Source of the DNA: Spongilla lacustris
Taxonomy: Eukaryota; Porifera; Demospongiae; Spongillida; Spongillidae
Direction: 5' to 3'
Length of the DNA: 64,000 nucleotides
NCBI GenBank assembly: GCA_949361645.1
Contig: OX442415.1
Span: 18,627,269 to 18,691,268 of the forward strand
Positions within the stretch are counted from its first letter, which is position 1. Each line of letters begins with the position of its first letter. A program made the position numbers and the translations under genes. A model generated the notes under the pieces. The model was given only the letters and a program-made list of their open reading frames with translations, had not been told where the DNA came from and did no database searches. Positions 47,301 to 58,410 of the stretch are shown here, one piece after another.

Positions 47301-48147
47301 ATCTGTTTGGATCGACGCTTTGAAGGCCTATAGCTATTGCCTTTCGCTGCTCTTACACAGCGCTAGCGGAAGTACGTAGGCGTTCCGGTACACAGCTTAA
47401 TTATACCACCGCTGTAAAAGCATGGAATGGTGTTAGGCCTTCAAAGCTTTGGCCCAAACAGATAAAGGCTCATACAACGAGGCAAAACAGTCAAACAGGT
47501 GATTTTGCCATGCATTCCCTCCCCCCCCCCCCCGGACTTTATTAGCGTAAATTAATTCATATGGTTATACCGGTACATGTATACACATGCATATAGACTG
47601 AGTTTGGATTTTTCTATGTATGAGTTATAAATAGGCTTCTTTGTTCGCACCATAGACTAGCTTTTTCACGTTAGAAAAAACAAGGGGATGGAGAATACAT
47701 GTACCAGTACTCCTGATGCTATCGCAGCCGGTGGCGATCACTACTTAAACATGTATGCTATATGCTGAAACGGCACTGGAACGGAAAGACTTTGTTTTGC
47801 GTACTCCGCGATGTACAAACGTGCACCGCAGATGAGCACACCCAGGACATTAGATAGCGCTCGATGTGTTAATTTACATTTACTCAGTTGCTAATTGATA
47901 TAAATTGTAACATATATATAGGCGTAAAAAAGCAGCATTTTAATACACTGAACGTATACGTACCTTCAAACTTGCTTGATACTTCGATGCCAAACATTTT
48001 ATCAGTCCATTCTATTGTTTCCTTCGTGTCCCAGCTTTTCATATCGTCCAGAGACACAGCTTCTTTTTCCAAGAAATCTACTTCTGGACACGGTTCATAA
48101 TCACTAACCCGATCGATTCGATCTGCAGCATGTACATGTGCCGCCAT
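44329..48147 (-). CDS. Second protein of the giant element, 573 residues, seven exons, unknown family
   Basis: Exons on the minus strand are 48147-47964, 46530-46266, 46210-45988, 45923-45887, 45721-45674, 45346-44651 and 44597-44329. Every intron starts GT and ends AG, and the phases (1, 2, 0, 1, 1, 1) join without a stop to a 1,722-base frame. The protein has an acidic start (MAAHVHAADRID), then MDGMSAIMLATCGAVDQYKA and a Ser-rich stretch. A conserved-looking basic helical segment follows (CIPTFRKGSSEMQQLESLVE, IRSHILDTLAERRRQVRKGH), then about 35 six-residue repeats of VDKVSK/E type, and a C-terminal segment with LKPLLSASECQKIMRLPK. I do not recognise a domain. Its place beside the transposase suggests a DNA-binding partner such as the TNP1/TnpA-type protein of CACTA elements. 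The intact frame argues that it has been kept under selection until recently. Confidence 0.75.
44690..45290. repeat. 18-bp coding tandem repeat in exon 6 of the second element protein
   Basis: On the plus strand the unit is CACTTTGTCCACTTTCGA with variants TTCTGA, TTTTGA and TTCTGG. On the minus strand it codes for VDKVSK, VDKVSE or VDKVPE. The array has an internal higher-order duplication: the EEDKVSEVSEVDK block occurs twice. All three plus-strand frames are also open for most of the array, which is an artefact of the repeat. Confidence 0.95.
47161..47852. mobile_element. MITE-like element inside intron 1 of the second element protein
   Basis: Ends TAATGTCCTGGGCGTG and CACACCCAGGACATTA are inverted, with further mirrored blocks (GGTACGCAAAAC near 47208 and GTTTTGCGTACTCC near 47793). 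An inner inverted pair, CTTTGAAGGCCTATAGC and GTTAGGCCTTCAAAG, with TTTTGC.TATGTTGTATAAGCC and its complement, lies at 47269-47495. A TA at each edge would fit a TA target duplication. No coding frame is seen. Confidence 0.75.
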
Positions 48148-48228
48148 ATCATGTCCGTCCGGTCACTCACGTGATCCGAGAGGCACGTGCGCACTTAATA
48201 TTTGCATACCTACATGTATATGCATTCG
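48148..48228. promoter_or_regulatory. Compact divergent promoter between the two element genes
   Basis: Only 54 bases separate the minus-strand start codon (48147) from the first plus-strand ATG (48202), or 81 from the ATG at 48229. Both promoters must overlap here or lie within the opposite gene. Mirrored CACGTG-like strings (TCACGTGATC, GGCACGTGCG) occur at 48169-48192. There is no TATA box of clear quality apart from CTTAATATTTGCA. Confidence 0.6.
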
Positions 48229-49138
48229 ATGTCGTCGTCGTCTCCGGCGGCACCAGCTGTAGTAAAAGAAAATCGCGATCATTCCACTTTATGGAGGCGT
48301 ACACAGGTGTGCTACTGCGATTGCCAAGCCATAGACTATGTTCACACGCACTGCCCATGCGTCGATTGCAAGGGAAAGGCAGTATCTCGCTCTACTGAAT
48401 ACCGTCACTGGGAAGATCATAATACATTACTTGCCGAAAAATGTCATGACGACGTTCAAAACTCTGAAGCAGCAGATCTAGAACCTTGGGAATTTGACGC
48501 TACTGAAGAATCTGCGGAGGACGACGTTAAAGTTGAAGAATCTGAAGACGACGTTGAATTTGAAGACGACGTTGAAGTTGAAGAATCTGAGGACGGCGTC
48601 GAATTTGAAGACGAAATAATTCGAGGTTGCTATCAGAATGCAGCTATTTCGCCTCAAGTTAGTGACTCACTTGAAGAACGCGATGAGAATGATGATATTT
48701 CTAGCATGCTGTCTTCGCAATCTGACAGTGTTGATGCACATTTATGTTGTACTTCTTCAAACGATGATGGAGGTGCCACTGCCATGTCTAACAGCACAAG
48801 CAATCCACTTGGCCCCAGCTCTCATGAGGATATTATCACTAAAGCAGTTATTGAAGCTATGATGATCCAGGAATTTTCACAAAGAAATTTTATGAATGTC
48901 TTGAGCTTTGGAAAAAAGTTGTATCTATTGTGTAAAGATCATCAGCAGAATGAAAAATACTGGCCAACCACTTGGCATGCTTGTATGAGATTGCTTAAAA
49001 AGAAAGGTTATAAAGATCCAATAGCATATGTTTAAATGGTAAACATTATTGCACTTATGATGTACTCGTATCCAAGAGTGATGCTTGCAGGTATGTGGAA
49101 TTTTTTTTACAATGTGCATGCAATATTACACCTCTATG

Positions 49139-49196
<58 letters not shown>

Positions 49197-52100
49197 CGAT
49201 TTTCATAGGTACTGTGGCCAGAAAGGACAAATACCTTACTTTTACCTACCACTTCGTCATAAAATTGAACAGTGGTGTCAAGACAAAAATCAATGCATTA
49301 AAATGACTGCACATTGGAATGAAAAGGAGCACTGGTTAGGTGTTTTAGGTGGATGGAATCCAAAAAAAGAGATCTGGGATGGGAAGAGATTCGGAGAAAT
49401 GTCGTGGTTTTGGGATCCGAACGCTAAATGGACCCTGCCATGCCGATGTTTACAATGCAGTATGATTGTAAGTGCAGCCACTATTGATGAAGCAATTTCA
49501 CATTGCAGGGCAGCCAAAAGTTGTGTGGAAATTCAGTGCCAAGAATGTCACCATATATTTGACCATGAACCAAAATTTGCACATGGTGATCCACGGAACA
49601 TAGCATTAATTGGTCATTGGGATGGCTGGCAACCATTTAGCACTTCTGGAAAGCATGGGTGTGGTAAGCTATCAGTACTAATTTTTATTTTATTTGTATT
49701 AGTGTATGTAATCCTATCCCATCTGCAAGGGGCAATTGAAGTTTCAATAGCCACCATGAAAAAAGCTGATAGGTGCAAAGTGGATGAAGTGTATGTTGTT
49801 GGATTTGTACCAAGTTATATTCTTCCAAAAAAACGTCCTATAACTCTTGATCCTTTTCTCCATCCACTTATGGAAGAGATAGAAGATCTATTTATTAATG
49901 GTAAGTACAAAGTTGTGGTATTTGTGTAACATACAGTGATGATATAAAAGGTTTAGAAGTGAACTATACTGCAACAATTGCTGGTATATCACCCGGAAAG
50001 GCTACCATTAGGTGCTGCATACTTCTTTGGACTGGGGATTATCCAGCACAGTGTGAAGTGGGGAAATTTATTAAGAATGGCATAAGTCCTTGCAGAAGAT
50101 GTGAAGTAAAAGGTGAGCTTTGCACTAATTTTGCAATATGTTAATTATAACTGCTTGCTTTCAGGAAGTCCAAGTGTTAACAGTACACAATATTACTATG
50201 GAGATTATCGTTATCACTGTCGTCATCCCTGGCCAAAGCGAGAACTGAGAAGCTGTGTTGAACAAATGAGATCTATTGATGCTGAAGATCGTCCTTCAAA
50301 ACGTTCAGATATGGCTAAATTAAGTGGATTTACAGGCCTTTCTATCCTGCATCGTTTATTTTCTTTGTATGGATTTAATGTCCTCTCTCATTTAGTACTT
50401 GATGCTATGCACATCATTCCTCTAAATGTTATCAGTCATCATCTTCATCATTACTTTGATGACAAAATAGTAAGAATGGATGATGTTGAACTAAGATTGA
50501 AACACATGTCTTGGACACAAGGTGAGTGCGCTGTCATAGGCATGCAGCATGCAAATTATACCATAATTTTGTCCACACTATAATGCAAACCTTTCATACC
50601 AGCATAACTCAGGATTGAAATAAATAACTTTATGGTAAATAATAAGAATGTACCTATAGGGTTTGTAATTATGTCAAAGCCTTCGGCACAAAGCCAACAC
50701 ATTCAAAGCAACATTATTCAAGATTTGAATCAAACCTGAATATGCAATTTAAAAGCACAATAGTGAGTTATTACATATTTTGCTTAAAGTTGAAGATGTT
50801 GACACCTTTTTCGCATAACACATTAAATGAAGTAAGAACCACTATTTTGTATTGTATTTAATTTTTGCTATTTCATAATTCTCAATATTAAACAGTGTTG
50901 CATTCCTTTGTGGTATCAGTTATAATACATCAAATTGCAGAGATGAAGGATGGAAGATTACCGATGGCTATTACTAAAAACCTAGGATATTGGAAAGCAG
51001 AGGAATTCGTTAAATTTGCTTATCCTGCTTCAGAATATGTCTTAGGAGGGTTGCTTCCAGATGCTGAGTATCATATTTGGATTCTGATATGTCGCATCAC
51101 TGAACTGCTATTTAATACAGGACGAAGTGGTTTTAGTGATCAAGATAGTGAACTTTTGTCACATTTTATTGCAAGACACAATATACTTACTGAAGAAGTT
51201 CAGGGCAGTAAAAGTTGTGTTGTATCACTGCATCACTTAATGCACATTGTTGATGACATTGAAGAGTTTTCAACAGTTGACAACTACTGGTGTTTTTCTT
51301 TTGAAAGGGCTGTAAGTAAGTATGTTTCAAAGTCTAGTAACAAGAAGAATTTGGAATTAACTTATGCTAAGTCAGAGTGTCGTAGAGAGTTTCTGAAGTT
51401 TTATAGTGGAGGAGGGACAAGTATATTTGAAAGGATAATAGATAATCTGGTATGTGGCTTCGCAATGATATTCAGTGTTATAACCCATGTGCAACATCCC
51501 TTGCAGTTCCATGTCAACAACATTGCAGAGGCCCATAGGTTAAATGAACAAGGACTTGGACAGGGTGGAATTCTTATTGGGAAAAAGCGGCATGATATAC
51601 TAGAGGCAAGGGAAGCAATATTGCTACAAGAAACACTCCATCTACCAACTGTTCAGGACCACATTGTTCGTGCAAGAAGTATTTTTATGCCAAAACACCA
51701 ATACAGTGGTACAGTTTATCGACTAGGAGAGCTAGTCCTAATTACTGATCCTAAATGCGATGACAGTGTTGAAGTTATCGTAATAACAAGCATATTTTCG
51801 ACCCAAGGTATGAACAGTGCATTGGTGATGGGTGATCTCTATTCTAAAATGACTAATACTACTGGACATGTGCATCTACATGAGTATAGTGGAAACCCGT
51901 ATGTGAAACCAACTTCAATCAAAAGGATTGTACCTTGCTGTTGCATCAAAAGAAAGATTATGCTGTTTCCTGAACATGAAAACTTAGAGGATCCCAAATG
52001 TTTTATTGTTATTGATTATCAAAGGCCATCCATTCCAATTTCTGTTAATGATATCATTATTCCTTTCTTCCCCATTGCTGGAGATATGATAAAAGTGAAA

Positions 52101-52322
52101 GGTACTTTGGAAGAGGACATATGGTTGGCACATGTTCAAAATGTTCACATTGGTGATCACACTTGCAAGGTCCACTTTTATGTGCAAGATATGTCCTACT
52201 CTGGTGTAGGTGTCAAATTCAAACAAGAATGTACAAGAATGGAAGAAATTCATTGGGCTTCTATCTTAGGAGCTGCAACAGGAACCTGGATGGGGAAGTA
52301 CTGGATGCAGGACAGTATATGA
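48202..52322 (+). CDS. TNP2-type transposase of the giant element, seven exons, one apparent frameshift
   Basis: Exons: 48202-49090, 49209-49663, 49730-49900, 49951-50112, 50165-50521, 50941-51449 and 51507-52322 (TGA). The N-terminus holds a Cys/His cluster (CYCDCQAI..CPCVDC) and a long acidic stretch. Next come WPTTWHACMRLLKKKGY, a zinc-ribbon-like CLNGKHYC...CRYCGQKG, and FGEMSWFWDP. Three blocks, DGWQPFS, GDYPAQ and LDAMHIIPLN, are probable sites of the catalytic acidic residues. LKDGRLP-type MKDGRLPMAI, NLGYWKAEEFVKFAYPAS and DNYWCFSFERAVSKYV follow. A frame change is needed at about 49025, where the open frame meets TAA at 49033 but the zinc-ribbon continues in the next frame. Exons total 3,359 bases, one short of a multiple of three, as expected from a single lost base. 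The start could also be the ATG at 48229. The 57-base in-frame intron 51450-51506 may be retained. Confidence 0.85.
49140..49195. repeat. (TG)n microsatellite in transposase intron 1
   Basis: About 27 TG dinucleotides lie 13 bases before the acceptor at 49207-49208, in the place of a normal polypyrimidine tract. The spacing is unusual, although TG runs near acceptors do occur in animal genes. Confidence 0.95.
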
Positions 52323-52479
52323 ATTTGAATATTCAAAATACCGAGTTAAATGCAGTTTATTTGTCAGCAATAAAAAAACTTTATCACACCTACCACACAT
52401 TAAGTTTTCAATTTAGTTTTTTTGTCAGGGTATCCGTTTTGACATAGAAAAATATAAGTTGCAGCATTTATAATTAATG

Positions 52480-53195
52480 GTTTCACTCCAAGATTGGCAA
52501 ATGAAACACAGCACTTTTTCATACATTCAATTTAGGATATCCAGTTGATGTTGTATATATGCATTCCAGCTTATATTAAGATTAATGTTTTCCAAAAATA
52601 CAATATAGTTTTTAAAATCCCAACACATCCCAATATTGGATATCCAATTCCCCACTTTGGGTATTCATTGCAAAAAATTATACAATATTAATTGCTTATA
52701 CATCCCAATATTATATTACATATATTCATTCAACTTAGAAACACAGTATGATTTTAAAATCTCAATCTTGGATATACGGGTAGAAATTAAATATTCCATC
52801 TTTGGATTAATGATCGGGAAGCACAGTTCTGTTTATAAATCCCAATACAGGATATTCAGTTCCCATTATTGTAAATAAATTCCGGCCTAGCTAATACATC
52901 ATTGGGATAACGTATTCCAATATTGTAAACTACTTTCCCAAGGTCAAGCTTTATTGTTCCAATATTGGATCACATGTTTTCCAAGATGAGATTAAATCAT
53001 CCATCTTTAGGACTGCCCCAAACAGCATACTGGTTTTGAATCCTTACTGAAACCATTCATAAAGTAATGTGAGTCACACTTGCACGAATTAGTCATTGTG
53101 ATGTGAAACTTTTCTTTTCCGTAGGTTGGGAAATTCTGTACAATCCCGAGTTTGGAATGCATTATGGGGTGGGAAAACATGATTTCCCAATATTG
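52480..53195. repeat. Right subterminal cluster of CCAATATTGG-type motifs
   Basis: CCCAATATTGGATATCCA, CCCAATATTATATTA, CCCAATACAGGATATTC, CCAATATTGTAAAC, CCAATATTGGATCAC and CCCAATATTGGTACGG follow one another between the transposase stop and the right arm. They are separated by degenerate AT-rich sequence. Most contain the palindrome CCAATATTGG or a relic of it. Confidence 0.6.
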
Positions 53196-53399
53196 GTACG
53201 GCAACATTTTTTCCTGTGATTGTAGACTCTACGATGGAGGATGCTTCAGTGGTGGTGTTCCCATTTGTCCAGTACGAGCTGGTAGCTCCACTAGTAGTTG
53301 ATGGTTCCCCTGACGGTATGTAGGGCTTAATGGTTTCACTGGTAGTGGGTCTGGGGAGTGAGAAGCTAGTGATTGTACTTTGTGGGGCTATAATAGGGG

Positions 53400-56300
53400 G
53401 CCACTGTAGCTGGCCCCAGTGTTTTGGGCCATTGACTCTACGATCAGTGAAGGACAGGTAGTGGGCAGGAAGGCCGTGGGTGCTTTGTAGTGAGTCGCCA
53501 CCAGCATGATTATTCTGATGACCTTGGGGTGTTTGGCAGCTGTTTGCTCCCTTGCTGGTAGTCTGACAACTCCATCTGTAATGGCTCCATTGGTGCTAAC
53601 TGGACGTGCAGTGTGGGGCTATAAAGCTAACTTGGATTAACGTTTGCTTTGGAGGGAGCTAACCCGATTGATTGCTGGGCCGTTGACTCTACGTGCAGTG
53701 AAGAACAAGAGGGCCGTACTGGCTGGTCCCAGTGTGTGAGGCACTTGTAGTGTGAGTCTCCACCAGCTTGATTATTCTGGGGGGAGGGGGGCGGGCCAAT
53801 GACCTTGGGGTGTTCGGCAACTGTTTGCTCCCTTGCTGGTAGTCTGGTAACTCCATCTGTAATGGCTCAGCTGGTGCTAACTGGACGTGCAGTGTGGGGC
53901 TCTGAAGGTAACTTGAATGAATGATTGCTTTGGAGGGAGCTAACCCGATTGATCGCTGGGCCGTTGACTCTACGTGCAGTGAAGAACAGGAGGGCCATAC
54001 GAGCTGGTCCCAGTGTGTGAGGCACTTGTAGTGTGAGTCTACAACAGCTTGATTATTCTAAGGGGGGGGGGGGGGGGGGCCAATGAGCTTGGGGTGCTTG
54101 GCAGCTGTTTGCTCCCGTGCTGGTAGTCTGATGACTCCATCTGCAATGGCTTCGTTGGTGCTAACAGGACATGCAGTGTGGGGCTGTAAAGTTAACTGGG
54201 ATTAGCGCTTGCTTTGGAGGGAGCTGACCCCATTGATCGCTGGGTCGTTGACCCTACATGCAGTGAAGAACAGGTAGTGGGCAGGAGGGCTGTACGAGCT
54301 GGTCCAAGTGTGTGAGGCACTTGTAGTGTGAGTCTCCACCAGCTTGATTATTCTGGGGGGAGGGGGGCGGGCCAATGACCTTGGGGTGTTCGGCAACTGT
54401 TTGCTCCCTTGCTGGTAGTCTGGTAACTCCATCTGTAATGGCTCAGCTGGTGCTAACTGGACGTGCAGTGTGGGGCTCTGAAGGTAACTTGAATGAATGA
54501 TTGCTTTAGAGGGAGCTGACCCCATTGATCGCTGGGCCGTTGACTCTACGTGCAGTGAAGAACTGGAGGGCCGTACGGGCTGGTCCCAGTGTGTGAGGCA
54601 CTTGTAGTGTGAGTCTCCACCAGCATAATTATTCTAGGGGTGAGGGGCCAATGACTTTGGGGTGTTTGGCAGCTGTTTGCTCCCTTGCTGGTAGTCTAAT
54701 AACTCCATCTGTAATGGCTCCATTGGTGCTAACTGGATGTGCAGTGTGGGGCTATTAAGCTAACTTGGATTAACGCTTGCTTTGGAGGGAGCTAACCCGA
54801 TTGATCGCTGGGCCGTTGACTCTACGTGCAGTGAAGAACAGGAGGGCCATACGGGAAGGTCTCAGTGTGTGGGGCACTTGTAGTGTGAGTCTCCACCAGC
54901 TTGATTATTCTGGGGGGAGGGGAAGGGGGGGGGGGGGCCAATGACCTTGGGGTGTTTGGCAACTGTTTGCTCTCTTGCTGGTAGTCTGGTAACTCCATCT
55001 GTAATGGCTCCGTTGGTGCTAACTGGACGTGCAGTGTGTGGCTCTGAAGGTAACTTGAATTAATGATTGCTTTAGAGGGAGCTGACCCAATTGATCGCTG
55101 GGCTGTAGGCTCTGAAGAACAGGTAGTGGGCAGGAGGGCTGTACGGGCTGGTCCCAGTGTGTGAGGCACTTGTAGTGTGAGTCTCCACCAGCATGATTAT
55201 TCTAGGGGTGAGGGGCCAATGACCTTGGGGTGTTTGGCAGCTGTTTGCTCCCGTGCTGGTAGTCTGATTACTCCATCTGCAATGGCTTCGTTGGTGCTAA
55301 CTGGACGTGCAGTGTGGGGCTGTAAAGTTAACTTGGATTAGCGCTTGCTTTGGAGGGAGCTGACCCCATTGATCGCTGGGCCGTTATCTCTACGTGCAGT
55401 GAAGAACAGGTAGTGGGCAGGAGGGCTGTACGAGCTGGTCCCAGTGTGTGGGGCACTTGTTGTGTGAGTCTCCACCAGCTTGATTATTCTAGGGGGAGGG
55501 GAAGGGGGGGGGGCCAATGACCTTGGGGTGTTTGGCAACTGTTTGCTCTCTTGCTGGTAGTCTGGTAACTCCATCTGTAATGGCTCCATTGGTGCTAACT
55601 GGACGTGCAGTGTGTGGCTCTGAAGGTAACTTGAATTAATGATTACTTTAGAGGGAGCTGACCCCATTGATCGCTGGGCCGTTGACTCTACGAGCAGTGA
55701 AGAACTGGAGGGCCGTACGGGCTGGTCCCAGTGTGTGAGGCCCTTGTAGTGTGAGTCTACATCAGCTTGATTATTCTGGGGGGAGGGGGGGGGGGGGGGC
55801 CAATGAGCTTGGGGTGCTTGGCAACTGTTTGCTCCCTTGCTGGTAGTCTGGTAACTCCATCTGTAATGGCTCCGTTGGTGCTAACTGGACGTGCAGTGTG
55901 TGGCTCTGAAGGTAACTTGAATTAATGATTGCTTTAGAGGGAGCTGACCCAATTGATCGCTGGGCTGTAGGCTCTGAAGAACAGGTAGTGGGCAGGAGGG
56001 CTGTACGGGCTGGTCCCAGTGTGTGAGGCACTTGTAGTGTGAGTCTCCACCAGCATGATTATTCTAGGGGTGAGGGGCCAATGACCTTGGGGTGTTTGGC
56101 AGCTGTTTGCTCCCGTGCTGGTAGTCTGATTACTCCATCTGCAATGGCTTCGTTGGTGCTAACTGGACGTGCAGTGTGGGGCTGTAAAGTTAACTTGGAT
56201 TAGCGCTTGCTTTGGAGGGAGCTGACCCCATTGATCGCTGGGCCGTTATCTCTACGTGCAGTGAAGAACAGGTAGTGGGCAGGAGGGCTGTACGAGCTGG

Positions 56301-58410
56301 TCCCAGTGTGTGGGGCACTTGTTGTGTGAGTCTCCACCAGCTTGATTATTCTAGGGGGAGGGGAAGGGGGGGGGGCAAATGACCTTGGGGTGTTTGGCAA
56401 CTGTTTGCTCTCTTGCTGGTAGTCTGGTAACTCCATCTGTAATGACTCCATTGGTGCTAACTGGACGTGCAGTGTGTGGCTCTGAAGGTAACTTGAATTA
56501 ATGATTACTTTAGAGGGAGCTGACCCCATTGATCGCTGGGCCGTTGACTCTACGAGCAGTGAAGAACTGGAGGGCCGTACGGGCTGGTCCCAGTGTGTGA
56601 GGCACTTGTAGTGTGAGTCTACATCAGCTTGATTATTCTGGGGGGAGGGGGGGGGGGGGGGGGCCAATGAGCTTGGGGTGCTTGGCAACTGTTTGCTCCC
56701 TTGCTGGTAGTCTGGTAACTCCATCTGTAATGGCTCCGTTGGTGCTAACTGGACGTGCAGTGTGTGGCTCTGAAGGTAACTTGAATTAATGATTGCTTTA
56801 GAGGGAGCTGACCCAATTGATCGCTGGGCTGTAGGCTCTGAAGAACAGGTAGTGGGCAGGAGGGCTGTACGGGCTGGTCCCAGTGTGTGAGGCAGTTGTA
56901 GTGTAAGTCTCCACCAGCATGATTATTCTAGGGGTGAGGGGCCAATGACCTTGGGGTGTTTGGCAGCTGTTTGCTCCCGTGCTGGTAGTCTGATTACTCC
57001 ATCTGCAATGGCTTCGTTGGTGCTAACTGGACGTGCAGTGTGGGGCTGTAAAGTTAACTTGGATTAGCGCTTGCTTTGGAGGGAGCTGACCCCATTGATC
57101 GCTGGGCCGTTAACTCTACGTGCAGTGAAAAACAGGTAGTGGGCAGGAGGGCTGTACGAGCTGGTCCCAGTGTGTGAGGCACTTGTTGTGTGAGTCTCCA
57201 CCCGCATGATTTTTCTGGGTGCCCCCAATGACCCTGGCGTGTTTGACAGCTGGTTGCTCTCTTGCTGGCAGTCTGATAACTCCATCAGTAATGGCTCAGC
57301 TGGTGCTAACTGGACGTGCAGTGTGGGGCTACTAAGGTCAACTGCATCAACGTTACTTATCCACATGCAGTGAGGGAGCTGACCCAGGGCAGTTGACTCT
57401 ACATGCATGCAGTGAAGGACAGGTAGTGGGAAGGAGGGCCGTGCGGGCTGGTCCCAGTGTGTGAGGCACTTGTAGTGTGAGTCTCCAACAGCATGATTTT
57501 TCTGGGGGCCCCCAATGACCCTGGGGTGTTTGGCAGCTGGTTGCTCTCTTGCTGGCAGTCTGATAACTCTATATGTAATGTCTCAGCTGGTGCTAACTGG
57601 ACGTGCTGTGTGGGGCTATTAAGTTCACTTCCATTAATAGTTATGGGAGCTGACTCAATTGGTCCCTGGGTTGTTAACTCTACATGCAGTGAAGGACAGG
57701 TGGTGGGCAGGAGGGCCGTGCGGGCTGGTCCCAGTGTGTGAAGCACTTGCAGTGTGAATCTCCACCAGCATGATTATTCTGGGGGACCCCATTGACCTTG
57801 GCGTGTTTGGCAGCTGGTTGCTCTCTTGCTGGCAGTCTGATAACTCCATCAGTAATGGCTCAGCTGGTGCTAACTGGACGTGCTGTGTGGGGCTATTAAG
57901 TTAACTTCCATTAATAGTTATGGGAGCTGACTCAATTGGTCCCTGGGTTGTTAACTCTACATGCAGTGAAGGACAGGTAGTGGGCAGGAGGGCCGTGCGG
58001 GCTGGTCCCAGTGTGTGAAGCACTTGTAGTGTGAATCTCCACCAGCATGATTATTCTGGGGGACCCCATTGACCCTGGCATGTTTGGCAGCTGTTTGCTC
58101 TCTTGCTGGCAGTCTGATAACTCCATCAGTAATGGCTCAGCTGGTGCTAACTGGATATGCAGTGTGGGGCTACTAAGGTCAACTGCATCAATGTTATTTA
58201 TCCACATGCAGTGAAGGAGCTGACCCTGGGCGGTTGACCCTACGTGCATGCAGTGAAGGACAGGTAGTGGGTAGGAGGGCCGTGCGGGCTGGTCCCAGTG
58301 TGTGAGGCACTTGTAGTGTAAGTCTCCATCAGCATGATTATTCTGGGGGACCCCAATGACCATGGGGCCGCTGGTGCTTAACCGGACATGCAGTGCGGGG
58401 CTATTCACTA
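53400..58410. repeat. Tandem array of about 280-bp units, right arm, about 17 copies
   Basis: The marker TCCCAGTGTGTGAGGCACTT or a close variant recurs near 53728, 54015, 54310, 54590, 54860, 55155, 55443, 55730, 56020, 56305, 56590, 56885, 57170, 57455, 57735, 58012 and 58298. G runs of variable length sit at a fixed place in many units (TTATTCTGGGGGGAGGGG). Confidence 0.93.
55190..56925. repeat. Higher-order repeat of about 863 bp (three units) in the right array
   Basis: The unusual junction ATTCTAGGGGTGAGGGGCCA occurs at 55199, 56061 and 56925, spacings of 862 and 864. The blocks between look nearly identical, including the same unit order and the same variants. They differ mainly in G-run lengths. 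This part of the array expanded by copying three units at a time. Confidence 0.9.

Noticed and set aside
54202..57408. Several open frames of 86-174 codons in the right arm
   Set aside because: They are the same roughly 280-bp unit read repeatedly; matching frames exist in the left arm, and the period is simply poor in stop codons.
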